Source: Cycas panzhihuaensis
Taxonomy: Eukaryota; Cycadophyta
Direction of reading: 5' to 3'
Length of the DNA stretch: 64,000 nucleotides
NCBI GenBank assembly: GCA_023213395.1
Contig: CM041465.1
Span: 30,883,741-30,947,740, forward strand
Shown: positions 21,402 to 30,750 of the stretch, in pieces
Position numbering within the stretch: the first letter of the stretch is position 1
How the letters are laid out: every line of letters starts with the position of its first letter
Notes under the pieces: model-generated
What the model was told of the DNA's origin: nothing
Seen by the model: only the letters and a program-made list of their open reading frames with translations
Databases searched by the model: none
Translations under genes and position numbers: made by a program

Positions 21402-23050
21402 TTAGTTCCTCCTTTGGGCTTCCTTGATCTTCATCCTTTCCCTTCGTATGTACTCCATATCTGGTTTTGCTATTTGAGGAGGTAATCTCAGTCCATTTCT
21501 TTTCAGGTATTCGCATAACATAGCAACATCTTGCATAGTATCCAGCAGAGCTAAAGTTGGTTTTTCTCCAGATTGCAGCTGGTCAATTTCTTGATTTAAT
21601 TCATTATTAACTCTCTTTGTCAATTCCAATTGGTCTCTGTAAGCATTACGTTCCCTCCATAAGTTTTTACACCGTTCTGTTTGTTCATTTGTCTTTATAA
21701 TCCATGCTCCCAGTCGGTGATAAACTGGCTACATATCTGCTGGAATATAGCTGTCAAATCTCATCTTGAACTCCTCTACCTGTGGCCCAACCTCATTTAT
21801 GTCGTCCACCCAATCCATTATGAACTTTTTCAAGGAGTCTAACTTCTCCTCTGTGATTTGATGAATCCTTTTTAAGGATTCTTCTGGTGGTTTAGCTCTG
21901 CTTTCTAACTCCGTAACTAGCTGCCTGGTTACCTTTGCCAAAAATGTTGTTCTCCAATTAGTTACATCCTGAGCATTACATTCCATTGGATCCAGTCCTT
22001 CTTCCAGTCTTTCTTCCAAAATTTCCTTATCTACATTGAATTCAACTTCCGGTCACTGAATGTTCAGTTTCTCTATAATCTCTTTCTTTTCTTTTCTCTC
22101 GTGCTAGCCTTCTCATTTTCTGCCTTTGTTCCTCATCTTCTACTATTACTGTTTTCTCCACTCTTTCTTCCCTTCCTTCCTCCTCCACCGGTTCTGTTTT
22201 GGGAATCTTTGCTACCTCTTCTTCTAAGGAACTGGCTCCTTTTTCCCAGTTTACTTTTTCTTTCCCTTTCTGGGTAGTGTGCTACTGTATTCCTGGTGTT
22301 ACTTGATTCATTTGATACAATTTTTGTATCCAATGCTGGACCTGACCTTGCTCTTTTTCCCAATCTTCTCCATTATCGTCTGTCCAACAGGCTAATGGTG
22401 ATTGCTCCCTGTTTCCCTTCGGCATACTGATTTCTGGACACTGAAATAGAAGTAATCCCTGTAGAATGGTTACATAATAGAAAGGAACAGTTTTGTTAGA
22501 TTCCAAAATCGTTTGCAGGCTTAATTTTATTTTCTCACTCACAAACTTTGCCCAATTTAGGACTTTCCTTTGGGCCACATGATTCACCATCATTCTTAAA
22601 TTACTAGGTACAAATGTATTCTTTTGAGTAAGCACAATTTTAGTAAAAATAAAATGTGCTAAGAATCGCTTCTCTGGGGCTCATATGCTTGCTATTCTAA
22701 TGCCTGAAGTAGAGGCGTCTCTACTTTCTGCCCCAATTATTCTTGTTGCTTCTTCCCGAGATATCAAAGTATCTCTCTTAATTTCTTCGCCTTCTTTCGG
22801 AAGTCCTGTAACTACCGCTATCATTTCTTTCGAAATTTGTACCATGTCTAGATATTTAGCCAATAACGGAAGTATTACCTGCAAAACTATTTCTGCATTG
22901 GACAAAACTCCTACCATTATGAACTTTTGTAATCCAGCCTTGATAATCAATTTCCTTCGTTCATCATTTTCTCGCATGGTTCGCCATTTTGCGCAAATCT
23001 TGAAATCGTCATTTTCTTTGATTAATAGTGATCGCTACATTTTTTCTGAC
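21402..23050 (-). pseudogene. ORF3 accessory protein (element G)
   Basis: This is the G version of the accessory ORF after the integrase, in several frames. Blocks in order are SLLIKENDDFKICAKWRTMR, VVTGLPKEGEEI, NTFVPSNLRMMVNHVAQRKV with LNWAKFVSEKIKLSLQTIL, and VTILQGLLLFQCPEISM. A charged and basic region follows (22133-22363), then helix-rich segments at 21729-22019 and 21402-21629. The VTGL..EGE and the N-T-(F/Y)-(V/I)-P block with a following W..F match C, D and H. It is longer and more diverged than the other copies. Stops break it at least four times. Confidence 0.65.
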
Positions 23051-23167
23051 TGTTCCCTTTATCGGTTGTAATGACGTACTACCTTACCACTGCCACTTGG
23101 AATCGTACCGCCTCTATTGATTGTTTTATTGGTACGACTTTGAATCCTCCCGTTGTTGTTACTACAA

Positions 23168-23318
23168 CTCTGCAACTCTGAATTCATCCGTCCGCCGCTA
23201 CTGCTACTCAACTGCTCGTCAGCCGCTACTACGCTACTCTGAATCCGTCCGTCGCTGCCAATTCTGCAACTCTGAATTCGTCCGTCATTGCTACTTCTGC
23301 AACTCCGAATTTGCGGTC
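23168..23318. repeat. Short degenerate tandem repeat in element G
   Basis: A unit close to tctgcaactctgaattcgtc occurs at about 23168-23192, 23235-23252, 23262-23286 and 23294-23318, separated by Cys/Ser-codon-like gctactgctac stretches. It lies between the integrase stop and ORF3. Confidence 0.65.
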
Positions 23319-23707
23319 ACTGCTACTGGCTTGCTGCTGTATTTTCGTTGCTTTCTATCACACAGTAATACCGCACTTATATTCCTATTCCGCTCCGCAT
23401 GCACCAACCTAATTGCGTCTTGGATTCTGTGTGCTGTTTCCCTACCGCTGTTTTTCGATTTACAACTTTTCATTTTCGTGTGTCGTGCTTGCACTAGATC
23501 TCATCATAACTAGGTAGTTATTAAAGGTCGTTGTATGTCACATCCGCACTTCCGCACCTTACCCACGTCCCTTAATCATACATGATTAAGATAATTGCGT
23601 CTAGTCGCACCTCCTTATGTGCATTTACTTTATGTTCACATCGGTTAATGAAATGATGTGAACACCTTTACTACAAATAATTGCCTCTTAGTTAATGATG
23701 TTCCCAC
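23319..23707. other. Spacer between ORF3 and integrase of element G
   Basis: No domain was recognised on either strand. It contains short direct repeats around 23580-23680 (gattaag, gtgaaca) and ends in a homopolymer run. Confidence 0.5.
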
Positions 23708-23726
23708 TTTTTTTTTTTTTTTTTTT
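23708..23726 (-). repeat. A19 run at the end of integrase (element G)
   Basis: Nineteen T on the + strand, thus A19 on the coding strand, starting at the final A of the integrase TGA stop codon (23726-23728). It is the longest homopolymer seen in the window. Confidence 0.9.
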
Positions 23727-24914
23727 CACATTCTATACAGCTTTAACCTACTGCCATTAACTAATTTAGCCAATGGCTGACCATCCAATTGTTGCAATTT
23801 CACTGCTCCATTATCATGAATACAGTTAATCCTATATGGACCTGACCATCTTATTTTCATTTTGCCGGGTTTAAATTTAAATTTGCTATCATACAATAAT
23901 TCCAAATCATTTACCTTAAATTCAGGATTTTTAAGGTGGCGGTCATGCCATGCTTTCCGCCTTTTCTTTTCCACTTTCAATTCGCACAATGCTCGTGCCC
24001 TAGTCTCGTCCAGTTTCGTTAATTGAATCAATCGTTGATCATAGGAAATTTTCGAATATGCTCTGAGATGCTGAGCCACTCTTAAGCTTTCTGCTTGAAA
24101 TTCTAGAGGAACCACAGTTTCTAATCCGTAAACCAGTTGAAATGGGGTCTGCTTATGAGATCTTTTCTTCATCGTTCTGTCTGCCCATAGGACTGAATGC
24201 AATTTCTCTGCCCAATCGGTTCGTTGTCCATTACAGATTTTCATCAAGGCGATCTTCAAGATTTTATTTGTGCTCTCTACTTGACCATTTGCTCTGGGAT
24301 AATATGGCTAAGACTTGCCATGTTGAATAAAAAATTCTATGGTCAAGTATTTGATTGTTTGATTCAAAAAGGCACTTGCTTGATCTGATACAATCTCCAA
24401 GGGGCATTCGAATCTTATTATAATGACTTTGTACAAGAAGCGAGTTGTGCTTCTTGCGTCGCATTTCTTCATAGGTTTGGCCTCAGTCCATTTGGTCAAA
24501 AAGTCTGTGGCCACCAATATATACCTTGCATTTGTCCTTCTTGCTTGGTCCTACAAAATCCAATCCCCATTTTTCAAATGGAGCTTGGGCCAGTATGGGA
24601 TGAAGAGGCATAAAATTTTGCTTTGACGGCTTCCCTGCTCGTTGACAAATATCACAGGATTTTACCCATCTTTCAGCATCTTCGAACAGTGTTGGCCACC
24701 ATAACCCCACTGTCAATATTTTTCTTGCTGTAGCTTCTCCTCCATGATGGGATGAAGCTATCCCTTCATGGGCTTCTCTCAGAACAGGCTCTACTTCATG
24801 TTGAAGTATGCACCTCCGCAGAACTTCGTCAGGTCCTAGCTTATAAAGCATACCACCTATCAGCTGGAATGGAAAAGTTTTCTGAATAAAACTCCTCCTT
24901 TCTGCCTTTTCCAT
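23726..24914 (-). pseudogene. Integrase (element G)
   Basis: The zinc domain reads LRRCILQHEVEPVLREAHEG, then KSCDICQRAGKPSKQNF. The core has KWGLDFVGPSKK, IVSDQASAFLNQTIK and PYYPRANGQVESTNK, so D, D and E are all present. Frame changes occur near 24308, 24483 and 24259-24264. The C-terminal part is open (23726-24259) and ends PGKMKIRWSGPYRINCIHDN, then NGSRLKLYRM and TGA. No chromodomain is seen, placing it outside chromoviruses. It looks only lightly damaged. Confidence 0.88.
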
Positions 24915-25500
24915 CCCTCGAGGTGTTTGCCCTGTAGCTAGATATTCTGCAATTCCCTCGTATCAAGCTGGAACAGCTTCAATTGAAAACAATTTGTGGT
25001 TTGGAAAGTCATCAAACACTCCTTCACCTGACTCTCCTTCTTTTATTCTTGACAATTGATCTCGTATAACATGTTTTTCACCTTTCTTAACTACAATATT
25101 GAACATAAATTCCTGGAATAACATTAGCAAGCGACTAATTCTTCCCTGCAAGATTGGTTTGTTAATTAAATACTGCAAAGCTTGATGATCTACAAAAAAC
25201 ACAAATGGATTTGCCAACAAATAATGCCGAAACTTTTGCAAGGCATACACCATGCCTAATCCTTCACGCTCAGAATCAGATAGTTACGTTCCGCAGATGA
25301 TAACTTCCTACTGGCAAAAGCAATGGGGAGATCTATTTTCTCATCTGCCGGTTGAGCCAACACACAGTCAATGGCATATAGTGATGCATCTACATGTACA
25401 TGGAACAGTTTGTTCCAATCTGGAAATTTAAGCACAGGGGCTTCCACTATCTTTTTCTTCAAAGCATCAAAAGATAGTTGTTTCCGCATAGTCCATTCCC
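24915..25500 (-). pseudogene. RNase H (element G)
   Basis: Blocks are FHVHVDASLYAIDCVLAQPA, IAFASRKLSSAERNYLI, MVYALQKFRHYLLANPFVFF, VDHQALQYLINKPILQGRIS and FNIVVKKGEKHVIRDQLSRI, ending FSIEAVPA. The acidic positions HVDAS, AERNY and VDHQAL are intact. A frameshift lies at about 25254 between the two open segments. The domain follows RT. Confidence 0.85.
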
Positions 25501-26412
25501 ATTTTATCATTTTCCTCAACAAAGACTCCAAAGGATAGGCTATCTGAGCATACCCTTTTATAAATTTCCGGTAATATCCAGTCATACCCAGAAAACCCTT
25601 CAGATTTTTCGGGTTTTGTGGTCTTGAAACTTCGTAATCACTTCCACCTTAGTGGATGCATCATCAATCCTTCCTTTGAGACAATGTGTCCCAACAAGGA
25701 TCCGAATGGTACCATAAAGGTATATTTATTAGGGTTTAAGCACAATCTATTCTCCCTGCACAATTCCAACATTAACCTTAGTTGGAGCAGATGGTCTTGT
25801 AATCGACTGTACAAAGTCCAATCATCTAAGAACACCTCAATTGCTTTTCCTAGCAATTTCTTGAATATTTTTAGAATAATCCTCTGGAATGTTGCAGGAG
25901 CATTTGTCAGCCCAAATGGCATGACCCTATAGGCATAAGTGCCCCATTCCGTGACGAATGTTATCTTTAGCTGATCTTCTGCTGCAATCTGAACTTGATT
26001 GTATCTGCTGAAGCCATCTGTAAATGAAAATATTTCATGCCCTGCCACCTTTTCCAACACATCTTCTGTGAAGGGTAGGGAATGGATCTTTCTTTGTGGC
26101 TTTATTTAAAGCCCTGTAATCAACGCATATGGGAAGTTTCTCGTTCTTCTTGGGTACCACCACTACCGGGCTAACCCATTCACTGTTCTCTACCTCAAAG
26201 ATGTAACCGGCTTCCAACAGCTTATCCATCTCCATCTTCACTCGTTCCTTATAATGTGGGTTCATCCTGTAAGGTCTTTGCCTTACTAGTCTTACATTTT
26301 CCATTAATTCTATTTTATGCTCACCCACTTTTGGAGGGATTCCCTTCAGGTCCTTATAGGACCATGCAAAAACATCCTTGAATTCGCAAAAGAGAGATGT
26401 TGCTTTTTGCAT
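25501..26412 (-). pseudogene. Reverse transcriptase (element G)
   Basis: The open segment 26035-26412 carries FAWSYKDLKGIPPKVGEHKI, QRPYRMNPHYKERVKMEMDK and SPVVVVPKKNEKLPICVDYR. A frameshift near 26050 leads to 25638-26060: FSFTDGFSRYNQVQIAAED, YRVMPFGLTNAPATFQRII and the catalytic FLDDWTLYSR. The thumb (LNPNKYTFMVPFGSLLGHIV, then MTGYYRKFIKGYAQIA) follows after another break near 25610. Three breaks make it inactive, but the key Asp pair is kept. Confidence 0.88.
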
Positions 26413-27015
26413 TATCTCAGGCTCCCAATAATCACCTATTTGTATCCATTTTGGATTTCCTTCTGTTCCAACGTTAATTGATTTAAGTTGGAGCTTTCTC
26501 CCTTACCGCTTTTCCCATCCGGTTTAATTCATAGGCTGGTGCCTCACAAATTTCCTTATGTCCATATCCTATAACAGAATATGTTTGTGGTAAGTTCCTT
26601 ATTTCTTCCTAATTTAATTGACAACCATTTTCCTTTTCTACAAAGGAGACATTCATTTGTTTACATTTTCCAATCAAACAATTTTCCACTGCCACACTAC
26701 TAGGCAAATCATACAGACAATTATGTTGTATTTTATTAAGAGAGGAAATTACAACATCTTCTTTTGAATTTTTCATTACAATGTCACCTTTTCCACTTGG
26801 TTTCAATTCATTTGGACACAACTCCATAAGATAACATCTTAAGGATTTTTCTCCTGTTTCTTCCCAAGCAGATTGCAACCAATCCAGCAAATATGTAGAT
26901 GAAGCCTCACTTGCGATTTATGGAGGGGTTTTGAAGGCCTGGAATGCTGTCTCCGAACAAGGACTTACTATTATGGCTGTTGATGCAGTTGTTGAGGACA
27001 CCCCATCTTCATCTT
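26413..27015 (-). pseudogene. Short PR-RT linker (element G)
   Basis: An open segment 26609-26890 (MLDWLQSAWEETGEKSLRCY...) has no recognised domain. In C, D and F this position holds a longer linker with a gag-like segment; here it is only about 200 codons and I see no such segment. Function unknown. Confidence 0.55.
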
Positions 27016-27411
27016 CTACCTTTTCAATATGTGGTCCATCTGAGCAAAAAGAGGCAATACAACTTTCTTTCCTACAGAATATAGAGTAAATGTCAGCTTT
27101 CCCCAATCTTGCAAAGCCTCTGTTGCCAATAGCCATGGTCGTCCTAAGAGTGCAGGATATGTTTTATTATGATCCTGCATTCTTACAACTGCAAAATCTA
27201 GGCAAACCATGATTCCTGCCACTATTACTGGAATGTTCAGCAAAGATCCCATCGGTCGAACCTGCAATTGGTACACTTGTCCTTTAAACCGGTTTGCTTG
27301 TTCCAACTCATCTAATCGCATACTGCTAGGCCTCTTGTATAGATTTGACGGCTTCTTGCAATCTTTCTTTTTCCACTGCTGGATACGGAAAGTTCTCGTT
27401 ACTTGTTGCAT
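27016..27411 (-). pseudogene. Protease, N-terminally incomplete (element G)
   Basis: The C-terminal half of the lineage's retropepsin is visible: LQVRPMGSLLNIPVIVAGIM, YPALLGRPWLLATEALQDWG and LTFTLYSVGKKVVLPLF, lining up with D (RPVGKLSNIKV, YPALLGRPWLYKTQCLQSW). The preceding DGG active-site segment present in D and F cannot be found, which suggests a deletion between the zinc knuckles and this point. Confidence 0.7.
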
Positions 27412-27840
27412 CTATGACCTTTCCGCTTCTTGTTTGAATATATACTGGCTTTTCCTTGTCCGGAATTTTTGTAGCCAGATTTGAAGTCTGCACTTTCAGA
27501 CCAGAATTCTTTGGGCAATTTGCCCATTCATGGTCTGCTGGCCCACATTCTTCACAAATGTAATCTTTCCCTTGCTTCTGCAGTGGACAATCTGTCCTGA
27601 AATGTCCCCATCTCGAACACAAATGATAGTGAACTGGATTTGTCTTGCCCTTGTATTATTTAAAAGAAGAATTCTCTTTCTTTTGATAGAAAGATTCTCT
27701 TACTGGATTCTTATGGTAACACTCCCACGTATAGTGGTTTCCTCTCTTGCAAATTTGACACCATCTTCTTTCCATTTGTTGATGTTCATTTTTAAAATGG
27801 CCTGGTTGTCCACAAGGGGGAGGGCACCATATGTTTTCTC
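27326..27840 (-). pseudogene. Zinc-knuckle region of gag (element G)
   Basis: Four knuckle-like motifs follow one another on the - strand: CPPPCGQPGHFKNEH (a CCHH-like variant), CQICKRGNHYTWEC, a third whose first Cys is lost (YHLCSRWGHFRTDC), and CEECGPADHEWANC. They would bind packaged RNA. Stops lie between the second and third. Confidence 0.75.
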
Positions 27841-28768
27841 AGGATTTTCCCATTTTTAATCTGGCTATCTCCGTCCTTAGTTTTTCAATTTCTTCATTTT
27901 GCCGATTCGTTTCAGCAGGCATTACTAAGGGCTGTTGTTTCAATATCTCTACTTCTTTTTTCAAAGCCTCAATTTCTGGTTTTGTGGTCCCCAGGGTTAA
28001 AAATATCTGCCCAAAATTCTGGTTTCCATTCTGCAGGTGTGTTGTCCTCATTTGATTTTCAAAACGTAATGCTAACTCTTTAACCTGCTCATAACTATTC
28101 AAAGGATGAAACATAATTTTCTCCTTTAAATGATGCAACGACCCTTGTACAAAGTACTTCAAGGACAACATTGGATTCATTGGCATGAGAGGGTCCATTT
28201 CATTCAAGATGATTTTAAGTCTACCATCAAAATCATTAACTGACTCACCTGGTATTTGTCTGATTTCTTCCAAGGCCTAAAATATCGACATTGGATCTCT
28301 TAGCCGCTGAAACCTGTCCAGGAATTGTGTCTCGACCACTTCCCAAGTGGGATTCGTCTTTGCTACGTACTGATACCGGGCGATTGCTGTCCCTCGCAAC
28401 GTAGAGAAGAATCTTGCCTTTATTTCCTCTAGATCTTTAATCTTCTTGATCTTTAGCATATTGGAGAATAAAGCCAGATGGTCTCTAGGATCTCCCGAGC
28501 CGTCAAATTGTAAATTCCCGAACATAGCATTGTTCCGGACTATTACATATGGGGGAATTGTTTGGTTTCCTCCTCCCATTCCACTAACTTGCGCCATGTT
28601 CCTCGGACCTGAAGATTCTGGTCCAATTATATTCAGTTCTCCTTCACTCCTCTCTTGCCTCAAAACTGCACTTTCTGGGCTCTCTTCCACAAATGATGAG
28701 CCTAAAACGATCTGAGTCATTCTATACAATGGATTTAACACATGGGAATGGGATTCTTTTACCTCCAC
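27839..28768 (-). pseudogene. Gag capsid region (element G)
   Basis: Two open segments, 28277-28768 and 27839-28273, are separated by a stop after DPMSIF. The capsid core reads DGSGDPRDHLALFSNML, EIKARFFSTLRGTAIARYQY and WEVVETQFLDRFQRL, then EIRQIPGESVNDFDGRLKII and YFVQGSLHHLKEKIMFHPLN. A Leu-rich coiled coil (LKKEVEILKQQPLV, EEIEKLRTEIARLKMGKS) precedes the zinc knuckles. This is the standard retrotransposon gag fold pattern. Confidence 0.85.
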
Positions 28769-29600
28769 AATGTAACAGCCCCACCCTGCTGTGGTGATAC
28801 TGTATACCTCTAAGTTAATTGACTTCCCTTCTTTTGTGGCAATCTGTTTTTCTTCAACTCTTTGCAGATCTTTTTCTACAGGTTCCAGCAGTTTGTTCTT
28901 CTAATTTCCTTCAGGTTTCAGCAATTCTTCTTCAATTCTTTCCTGATTCCAGTCTTTGCCCTCCAAATTTTCAAACTGATTTTTCCCAGAATTCTGGAAA
29001 TATCTGTCTTCTTTCAGTCTTATCTCTTGCAATCTTTCATCTTCATTCAGATTTAAATCTTGTTGGTTTTTAAACCCTACATCTTGCTAATTTTTCAACA
29101 AATTTCCATCTTCCTTCTCAGAAATTTGAGAATTAGTTATTTGCTTTTGTACAGAATTCTGATTTTCTTCAGAATTTTCCAGCTGTTTCTCCTTTGACTG
29201 AATATCTTCACACTTTTGAAGATCTTTATCTTCTTCTTGTCTGTGCTGAAACTCTTGCAGGTCTCTCTCTTTCTCCTGTCTTGGCTTTGCTTTTTCTTTA
29301 GGAATCTTTTTTCCATTTTTTTTTTCTTTTTCTGGCTGTCTCTTGTCCTCCTGGGCCTCCTTCTCTTTGTTGCGTCCTGCACCTGCAACTGGGGTCTGGC
29401 TTTCTTCCTGCCACCCCTTCCCAACTGTTTTCTTCATCGATTTTCTTTCTACTGGCTCCCTGGGTCTGCGCGTGCCGTCCTGGCTTTTCTCCGCGTCCTA
29501 ACGTCGACTTCTTTCTTTTCTTGACTCGGCCTTTCTCAACGAGTCAGCCCTAGGTGGCATGGACAGCCTTTGATCTTTAGCGTTTCATCCTTCTTTGGTT
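28769..29600 (-). pseudogene. Charged gag N-terminal extension and leader (element G)
   Basis: The open segment 29087-29437 is extremely rich in Lys, Glu and Gln (for example KEKKNGKKIPKEKAKPRQEK). It is followed by frames broken by stops up to the capsid start. Low-complexity charged extensions of gag are common in large plant Gypsy elements. I cannot tell whether translation starts at 29437 or further upstream. Confidence 0.5.
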
Positions 29601-29609
29601 AGGAAAACC

Positions 29610-29622
29610 GGCAACGGAACCA
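29610..29622 (-). other. Primer-binding site of element G
   Basis: On the - strand TGGTTCCGTTGCC lies three bases after the 5' LTR, followed by GG. The same core is found after the LTRs of F (identical), D (TGGTTTCATTGCC) and C (TGGTTTTGTTGCC). It is close to the tRNA-Asp type site TGGCGCCGTTGCC known from Athila-like elements, with two differences. Confidence 0.75.
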
Positions 29623-29625
29623 AGA

Positions 29626-30304
29626 TGTGTGCGCCTTGCTTCACCTGCCCTAACATGCAGAATTCATAATGAAAGAGAGACGCACATTTGGTGAGAACAT
29701 CAAGAACTAACTTTTATTCATGGCAAAAAGGCACTGCGTCTGGTCTTCTCACAACCAGACGCATGCCTGAGCAATTACAACTAGAGGACCGGCTGCCCAA
29801 TACGTGGATTACAACCCAAACCAATTAGACGTAAGACATATACAATGAATGGATAGATAGATATCCTCATGTCTATTCTTGTTCTTTATATGCGATGAGC
29901 ATATAGTTACATAACCGTTTCATTAAATTTGTCCTATCTCAACTAATCGCCTCACGCCTATCTCTGCCGAGTCGCCCACGATGCCCGCCGAATTGCACTC
30001 GTGTCCACTGGTTGCGCCCCGCCATCCTAGTTGCGATCATAGTCGCGAGCCTCACGATTGCGATCGATGGCCGCCGATCTCGGTAGCGATCCACGGCGGC
30101 AACGATGCGAGCGCGATAGCAACACAAGAAGCGTCGCATCGCATAGGCGCCATGCTTGAAAGCGAGCGTGCGGTAGCGATCACAAGCGATCGCGATAGCG
30201 ACCGGGCAGAGCAACAAGTAATATGATGCTTGAGCGATCGCGATTTCAGTAGTAGTCTTTATTGTCATAGCCATGCCTCAAAAGTGGCTGTTAGCCTGCA
30301 CACA
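29626..30304 (-). repeat. 5' LTR of element G (right copy)
   Basis: 679 bases, TGTGTG...CACACA. Its outer parts match 20654-21336 closely. The central 29949-30243 is CpG-dense and full of gcgatcgc-type palindromes and differs from the left LTR. Confidence 0.9.
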
Positions 30305-30309
30305 ATATC

Positions 30310-30749
30310 TCGTTTCCTCTTATAGCTTCCAAAATATCTTTTGTAAAGGGTAACAGAGAGGGATCCTTCTTCGTTACTTTATTTAGTTGTCTGTAATCCA
30401 CACAGATGCGTATTTTCCCATTCTTCTTGGGAACCACCACTACAGGGCTCACCCAGTCACTGTAGTCTATTTTATATATATACCCTGCCTCTAGCATTTT
30501 GTCCAACTCTTCTTTTACGTTCTCTTTATGTTTAGGATTCATGTGATATGGTCTTTGTTTCACCGACTTTGATCCTTCCATCAAGTCGATGTGATGCATT
30601 CCCACTTTTGGGGGAATACCCTTCAGATTTTTGTATGACCATGTGAATACATCACGAAATTCTTCAAACAGTTGTTGGGCCTTAGCTGTTGTTTGATCGT
30701 CCCAGTAATCTCCGATTCGTATTGTTTTGGGTTCCTCCTTACTCCCCAC
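30310..30749 (-). pseudogene. Reverse transcriptase, fingers part (element D, piece 1)
   Basis: The - strand reads EPKTIRIGDYWDD, EFRDVFTWSYKNLKGIPPKV, QRPYHMNPKHKENVKEELDK, SPVVVVPKKNGKIRICVDYR and LPFTKDILEAIRGNEI, the N-terminal RT. The reading frame is cut at the G insertion and resumes at 20653. A frameshift at about 30750-30790 separates it from the upstream protease-linker ORF. Confidence 0.88.
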
Positions 30750-30750
30750 A

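Larger units (their letters stand above)
20654..30304 (-). mobile_element. Element G: Ty3/Gypsy element inserted in D's RT
   Basis: LTRs 20654-21336 and 29626-30304 are flanked by a perfect TSD atatc (20649-20653, 30305-30309). Read on the - strand it has PBS, a charged gag N-terminus, gag, zinc knuckles, a partial protease, RT, RNase H, integrase and ORF3. Length is 9651 bases. It shares the lineage of C, D and F but lacks the gag-like linker between protease and RT. The two LTRs differ strongly in their middle 300 bases. Confidence 0.92.

Noticed and set aside
29087-29437. Lys/Glu-rich frame resembling a nuclear protein
   Set aside because: Position and strand place it at the N-terminus of G's gag; a host gene is not needed to explain it.
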